A stretch of DNA of 64,000 nucleotides. Source: Burkholderiales bacterium (GTDB lineage Bacteria; Pseudomonadota; Gammaproteobacteria; Burkholderiales; SG8-41). Position 1 is the first letter of the stretch. Every line of letters starts with the position of its first letter. Made by a program: the position numbers and the translations under genes. Below are positions 60,245-64,000 of the stretch, one piece after another. The notes beneath the pieces are model-generated. The model was not told where the DNA came from. It saw only the letters and a program-made list of their open reading frames with translations, and made no database searches. The stretch covers positions 372,001-436,000 of the forward strand of contig DATAJS010000013.1 of assembly GCA_036262035.1 (NCBI GenBank), in the 5' to 3' direction.

Positions 60245-62791
60245 ATGCAGCGCCTCGACTGGATCGTCGTCGTCGTCAGCCTCGTGCTCTGCTACCTGCC
60301 CGCGCTGTTCTATCTCAGGCGGGCGGGCTCGAGCACGAAGGAGTTCTTCGCTTCGGGACAATCGGCGCCGTGGTGGCTGGTGGGGACGTCGATGGTCGCG
60401 ACGACGTTCAGCACCGATACGCCGAACCTGGTGACCGACTTCGTGCGCACGCACGGCGTCTCGTACAACTGGGTGTGGTGGGCGTTCCTGCTCACCGGCA
60501 TGGCGACGGTGTTCTTCTACGCGCAGTTGTGGCGGCGCTCGCGCGTGCTCACCGATCTCGAGTTCTACGAGCTTCGCTATTCCGGCAAGCCCGCGGCGAT
60601 CGTGCGCGGCTTTCGTGCGGTGTATCTCGGTCTCTTCTTCAACATCATGATCATGGCGCTGGTAACGCTCGCCGCCGTCAAGATCGCGAACGTGATGCTG
60701 GGGTGGGACCGTCTGGAGACGATCGCCATCGCCGGAACGGCGTGTGTGCTGTTTGCGGCGGTCTCGGGACTCTGGGGCGTCATGTGGACCGACCTCGTGC
60801 AGTTCGTGCTGGCGATGGTCGGAGTCATCGTCGCGGCATATGTGGCGCTCGACCATCCGGCGGTCGGCGGGCTTTCGGGCTTGCTTACGAAGACCGACCC
60901 GAAGACGTTGTCGCTCCTTCCGGACTTCGACGACACCTCGCTCGTGCTGATGGTGCTCGTCATTCCGCTCACGGTGCAGTGGTGGTCGGTGTGGTACCCG
61001 GGCTCGGAGCCCGGCGGCGGAAGCTACGTCGCGCAGCGCATCCTCGCGTCGAAGAACGAGCGTCACGCGCTCGGCGCGACGCTCTGGTTCAACGTCGCGC
61101 ATTACGCGCTCCGACCGTGGCCGTGGATCATCGTGGCGCTGTGCTCGATGCTCGTCTTTCCGACGCTGGACGACATCCAGCGCGCCCTGCCGCACGTGGA
61201 CGCGTCGCTGATGGGAAACGATCTCGCCTACCCGGCGATGCTGACCCTGCTCCCGGTCGGCATGAAGGGGCTCCTGATCGCATCGCTCTTCGCGGCGTAT
61301 CGGTCGACGATGGAGACGCATCTGAACTGGGGCGCGTCGTACCTCGTCATCGATTTCTACCAGCGTTTCCTGAAGCCCGGCCGGTCGGAGCGCCATTACC
61401 TGTGGGTGTCGCGCAGCCTGACGGCGCTGCTCATGGTGGCCTGCGGTTTCTTCACGCTCGCGCTCTCGACGGCGAGCGAGGCATTCCAGCTTCTGTTATC
61501 GGTCGGCGCCGGGACGGGGTTGATCTACCTCCTCCGCTGGTTCTGGTGGCGGATCAACGCGTGGAGCGAGATCTCCGCGATGGTGTCGTCGTTCGCCGTC
61601 GCGCTCGGGTTCTTCGTCGCGAAGAAGGCCGGCGTCGTGATCCAGGACCCGTGGCCGCTCCTGATCACGGTTGGACTGACCACGATCGTGTGGGTGACGG
61701 TCACCCTGCTTACCGAGCCCGCCGATCGCGCGACGCTCGTTCGCTTCTATGAACGAACGCGCCCTGCCGGGCCCGGCTGGAATGCGATCCGTGCCGCGAC
61801 GAACCTGCCGCCGTCGTCGGACAGCCTGCCCCAGATGCTGCTGGGATGGACCGCCGGCGTGACGTTCGTCTACGCGGGGCTGTTCGGCACCGGGAGCCTG
61901 ATCTACGGCCATACCACGCAGGCGATGCTGTGGATCGCGGTGTTCGTGGTGAGCGGCGTCGTGCTGGTGCGCGTCGTACAGCGGCTGTGGTCGGGCGAGT
62001 GCACCAAGGCGGTCGTCCTCGCGCGCGGACTCGGGACGCGCATGCGTGCGCCGGACGGCGCCGCCGCTCTCGCGCCGGATCAAGCGCGCGCGGCCGACAC
62101 GGGCGTCAAGGCGATGATTCCGGTCGACCGTCCTTTCCTGGACTACGTGCTCAGCGGACTGGCCGACGCCGGATTCAGGGAGGTGTGCATCGTCGTCGCG
62201 CCGGACGATGCGACGATACGCGATCACTACACGAAGCATGCGCCGTCGCGAATTCGGGTGGCGTTCGCCGTCCAGCAGGAGGCGAAGGGAACGGCGGATG
62301 CCGTGCTGCCGGTCGAGGACTACGCCGGCGGCGAGCCGTTCGTCGTGTTGAACGGCGACAACTACTATCCGACCGAGGTGCTTCGGAGGTTGCGATTGGC
62401 CGATGGCTGCGCCGGTGTCGCGTTCACCCGCGAGGGGCTTTTGCGAACGGCCGACGTCCCCGCGGACCGGATCGCGAAGTACGCGATCCTCGACGTGACC
62501 GAGGACGGCAGGCTCGAGCGTATCGTCGAAAAGCCGGCCTCATCGAAGCCCGGCGATCGCGTGAGCATGAACTGCTGGCGTTTCACGTCGGACATGTTTC
62601 GCGCATGCCGCGAGGTGCCGGTATCAAAGCGGGGCGAGTACGAGCTGCCGGCCGCGATCGGGTATGCGATGGAGCAGCTTGGGATTTCCTTTCATATGGT
62701 ATCCGCCGACGCGACCGTGCTCGACCTGTCGCACCGCGCCGATGTGCCGACCGTTGCTGCGCGCCTCCAAACGGTGAAGGTGGAGCTCTGA
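60245..62791 (+). CDS. Sodium:solute symporter fused to nucleotidyltransferase
   Basis: An 848-residue fusion. Residues 1 to about 585 form an SSS-family symporter with many hydrophobic helices, including GTSMVATTFSTDTPNLV and FFNIMIMALVTLAAVKIAN. After an RLWSGEC junction, residues 588-848 read KAVVLARGLGTRMRA, a sugar-phosphate nucleotidyltransferase signature, then FVVLNGDNYY and a VEKPASSKPGD motif. The reading frame is unbroken through the junction. The ATG at 60245 has no clear ribosome site. It overlaps the galactokinase-like gene by 4 bases. Confidence 0.88.
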   Translation: MQRLDWIVVVVSLVLCYLPALFYLRRAGSSTKEFFASGQSAPWWLVGTSMVATTFSTDTPNLVTDFVRTHGVSYNWVWWAFLLTGMATVFFYAQLWRRSRVLTDLEFYELRYSGKPAAIVRGFRAVYLGLFFNIMIMALVTLAAVKIANVMLGWDRLETIAIAGTACVLFAAVSGLWGVMWTDLVQFVLAMVGVIVAAYVALDHPAVGGLSGLLTKTDPKTLSLLPDFDDTSLVLMVLVIPLTVQWWSVWYPGSEPGGGSYVAQRILASKNERHALGATLWFNVAHYALRPWPWIIVALCSMLVFPTLDDIQRALPHVDASLMGNDLAYPAMLTLLPVGMKGLLIASLFAAYRSTMETHLNWGASYLVIDFYQRFLKPGRSERHYLWVSRSLTALLMVACGFFTLALSTASEAFQLLLSVGAGTGLIYLLRWFWWRINAWSEISAMVSSFAVALGFFVAKKAGVVIQDPWPLLITVGLTTIVWVTVTLLTEPADRATLVRFYERTRPAGPGWNAIRAATNLPPSSDSLPQMLLGWTAGVTFVYAGLFGTGSLIYGHTTQAMLWIAVFVVSGVVLVRVVQRLWSGECTKAVVLARGLGTRMRAPDGAAALAPDQARAADTGVKAMIPVDRPFLDYVLSGLADAGFREVCIVVAPDDATIRDHYTKHAPSRIRVAFAVQQEAKGTADAVLPVEDYAGGEPFVVLNGDNYYPTEVLRRLRLADGCAGVAFTREGLLRTADVPADRIAKYAILDVTEDGRLERIVEKPASSKPGDRVSMNCWRFTSDMFRACREVPVSKRGEYELPAAIGYAMEQLGISFHMVSADATVLDLSHRADVPTVAARLQTVKVEL

Positions 62792-64000
62792 TCGAGACCG
62801 TTTACGCGTGTGCGCGCGACGCGCTTGCCGCTTCGCCCGACGCGGCGTTCTGGGTACCCGGGCGCATCGAGTTTCTCGGCAAGCACACCGATTACGCCGG
62901 CGGACGGAGCCTGCTGTGTGCCGTCGAGCGCGGAATCGGTATCGTCGTTACGAAGCGTGCGGACCGCCGGCTGCGCATCGTCGACGCGGCGCGACCGGAT
63001 GACGTCGTGGACTCCTCGATCGACGCGAGCGCGAGTGCGCCGCCCGGCCACTGGTCGACCTATCCCGTCACGGTCGCCCGCCGGATCGCCCGCGACTTCG
63101 GCGGCGATCTTCGAGGAGCGGATATCGCCTTCGCGAGCGACCTGCCGATCGCGGCCGGCGTGAGCAGCTCGAGCGCACTGGTGGTCGCAACGTTCCTGGT
63201 GCTGGCTCATGTCAATGCGCTGGCGCTCGAGCCCATGGAGCGGCTCGCCGCCTACCTGGGCGCCGTCGAGAGCGGCTACGCGTTCGGCGACTTTGCCGGC
63301 GACAGCGGCGTCGGCACGTTCGGCGGAAGCGAAGATCACACCGCGATCCTGTGCGCCCGGCCGAACGCCCTCGTCCAATACTCGTTCTGTCCGGTGCGCT
63401 TCGAGCGCGAGGTGCCGTTGCCGCACGATCACGCGTTCGTGATTGCCTCGAGCGGTGTCGTCGCCGAGAAGATCGGCGCGGTTCGCGAGCAGTACAACGA
63501 GCTGTCCCGGTCGGCACAGCGCATCGCCGAGCGGTGGCGAGCGATCTCGGGTCGCAACGATGTGACGCTGGGCGATCTCCTGGCGTCCGGGCCGGATGCC
63601 GTCGAGCAAACTCTGCATGGCATCGATGTCCCGCTGCGCGATCGGTTCACGCAATTCGTCCTCGAGAGCACCGAGCTGATTCCCGCCGCAGGCGATGCCC
63701 TCGCAGCGGGCGATCTCGTTCGGCTCGGACAGATCGTCGATCGCTCGTTTGATGCGGCCGAGCGATTGCTGCGCAACCAGGTCCCTGAGACGATGTGGCT
63801 GGTTCGCGACGCACGTGCGCGCGGGGCGGTCGCCGCGTCCGCTTTCGGCGCGGGATTCGGCGGAAGCGTGTGGGCGCTGGTGCCGGCCGAGCGCGCCGAG
63901 TCGTTTCGCGAGACGTGGGCCGAGGAATACGCGCGCCGCTTTCCGGGTCCGGCCGCCCACAGCGAGTTCTTCACGACGCGAGCGGGATCGCCCGCCATGA
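62788..64000 (+). CDS. Galactokinase-like GHMP kinase (cut by window end)
   Basis: A GHMP-family sugar kinase; 404 residues are visible and the 3' end lies beyond the window. Motif I resembles the galactokinase signature, PGRIEFLGKHTDYAGG (24-39, with Lys32 replacing the usual Glu). Motif II is AAGVSSSSAL and motif III is AFGAGFGGSVW. No ATG, GTG or TTG opens the frame; CTG at 62788 overlaps the upstream TGA as CTGA. Likely product is a sugar-1-phosphate that the fused nucleotidyltransferase could activate. Confidence 0.85.
   Translation, partial: MIETVYACARDALAASPDAAFWVPGRIEFLGKHTDYAGGRSLLCAVERGIGIVVTKRADRRLRIVDAARPDDVVDSSIDASASAPPGHWSTYPVTVARRIARDFGGDLRGADIAFASDLPIAAGVSSSSALVVATFLVLAHVNALALEPMERLAAYLGAVESGYAFGDFAGDSGVGTFGGSEDHTAILCARPNALVQYSFCPVRFEREVPLPHDHAFVIASSGVVAEKIGAVREQYNELSRSAQRIAERWRAISGRNDVTLGDLLASGPDAVEQTLHGIDVPLRDRFTQFVLESTELIPAAGDALAAGDLVRLGQIVDRSFDAAERLLRNQVPETMWLVRDARARGAVAASAFGAGFGGSVWALVPAERAESFRETWAEEYARRFPGPAAHSEFFTTRAGSPAM

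Noticed and set aside
60236-61396. Minus-strand frame opposite the symporter
   Set aside because: Arg/His-rich shadow of the transporter gene without recognisable domains.
62692-63960. Minus-strand frame of 422 codons
   Set aside because: Antisense shadow of the GHMP kinase, which has clear family motifs on the plus strand.

Overview
The window looks like a chromosomal segment from a high-GC betaproteobacterium, most likely Burkholderiales or an uncultured relative. The reasons are eight intact genes for Bug/TctC-type periplasmic solute receptors, several CaiB/BaiF CoA-transferases, PEP-sorting amidohydrolase-type metabolism genes, many small catabolic enzymes and one PEP-CTERM protein. Nearly all of it is coding. 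I found no rRNA, tRNA, CRISPR array, transposase or phage gene, and no stretch over about 300 bases lacks a gene or gene remnant.

Layout. 1-7.9 kb: Bug receptors, a glutathione transferase, a possible M91-type metallopeptidase, a class II aldolase with an amidohydrolase, an enolase-superfamily enzyme and a CaiB CoA-transferase ending at a terminator. 8.0-8.8 kb: a PEP-CTERM protein behind a near-perfect sigma-54 promoter, closed by a second terminator. 8.9-14.8 kb: amidohydrolase, TauD-like oxygenase, a truncated MmgE/PrpD fragment, a Bug receptor, then an M35-like (aspzincin) metallopeptidase with two paralogous small proteins, one cytosolic and one lipoprotein. 14.9-22.9 kb: a long minus-strand run (VOC protein, DUF35, thiolase-like protein, HAD, two CaiB CoA-transferases, TauD-like oxygenase, a dehydrogenase remnant, FlK-like thioesterase, SnoaL-like, DUF1080, cupin), probably one CoA-dependent catabolic unit. 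23-43.3 kb: mixed catabolic genes, including a TauD oxygenase with a Bug receptor and an isopropylmalate-dehydrogenase-type enzyme, a Baeyer-Villiger-type monooxygenase with a zinc-ribbon partner, an acyl-CoA-dehydrogenase-like enzyme, CapA-like, SGNH, D-2-hydroxyacid dehydrogenase, PhyH, YghU, M20 peptidase and a broken 3-hydroxyisobutyrate-dehydrogenase-family gene.

43.3-46.9 kb holds a tightly coupled operon for a 2-oxoacid dehydrogenase complex. Its E2 is split into a stand-alone lipoyl domain and a bare catalytic domain at opposite ends, and it ends in a glycerophosphodiesterase gene. 46.9-60.2 kb carries diverse single genes (CmcJ-like, glyoxalase, SDR, thioesterase, NUDIX, MazG/HisE-like, P-loop kinase-like, LVIVD-repeat protein, amidohydrolase, and a lactonase/ThuA/Bug unit) and two interspersed palindromic repeats. 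The window ends at 60.2-64.0 kb with a sodium:solute symporter fused in frame to a nucleotidyltransferase, overlapping a galactokinase-like GHMP kinase cut by the window edge. Together these look like a sugar uptake, 1-phosphorylation and NDP-activation module.

Five gene remnants (a broken dehydrogenase and fragments of MmgE/PrpD, Bug, D-2-hydroxyacid dehydrogenase and methyltransferase genes) show ongoing deletion in this region. The general picture is a scavenging heterotroph with many solute receptors and modular degradation enzymes. Most substrates cannot be named from sequence alone.
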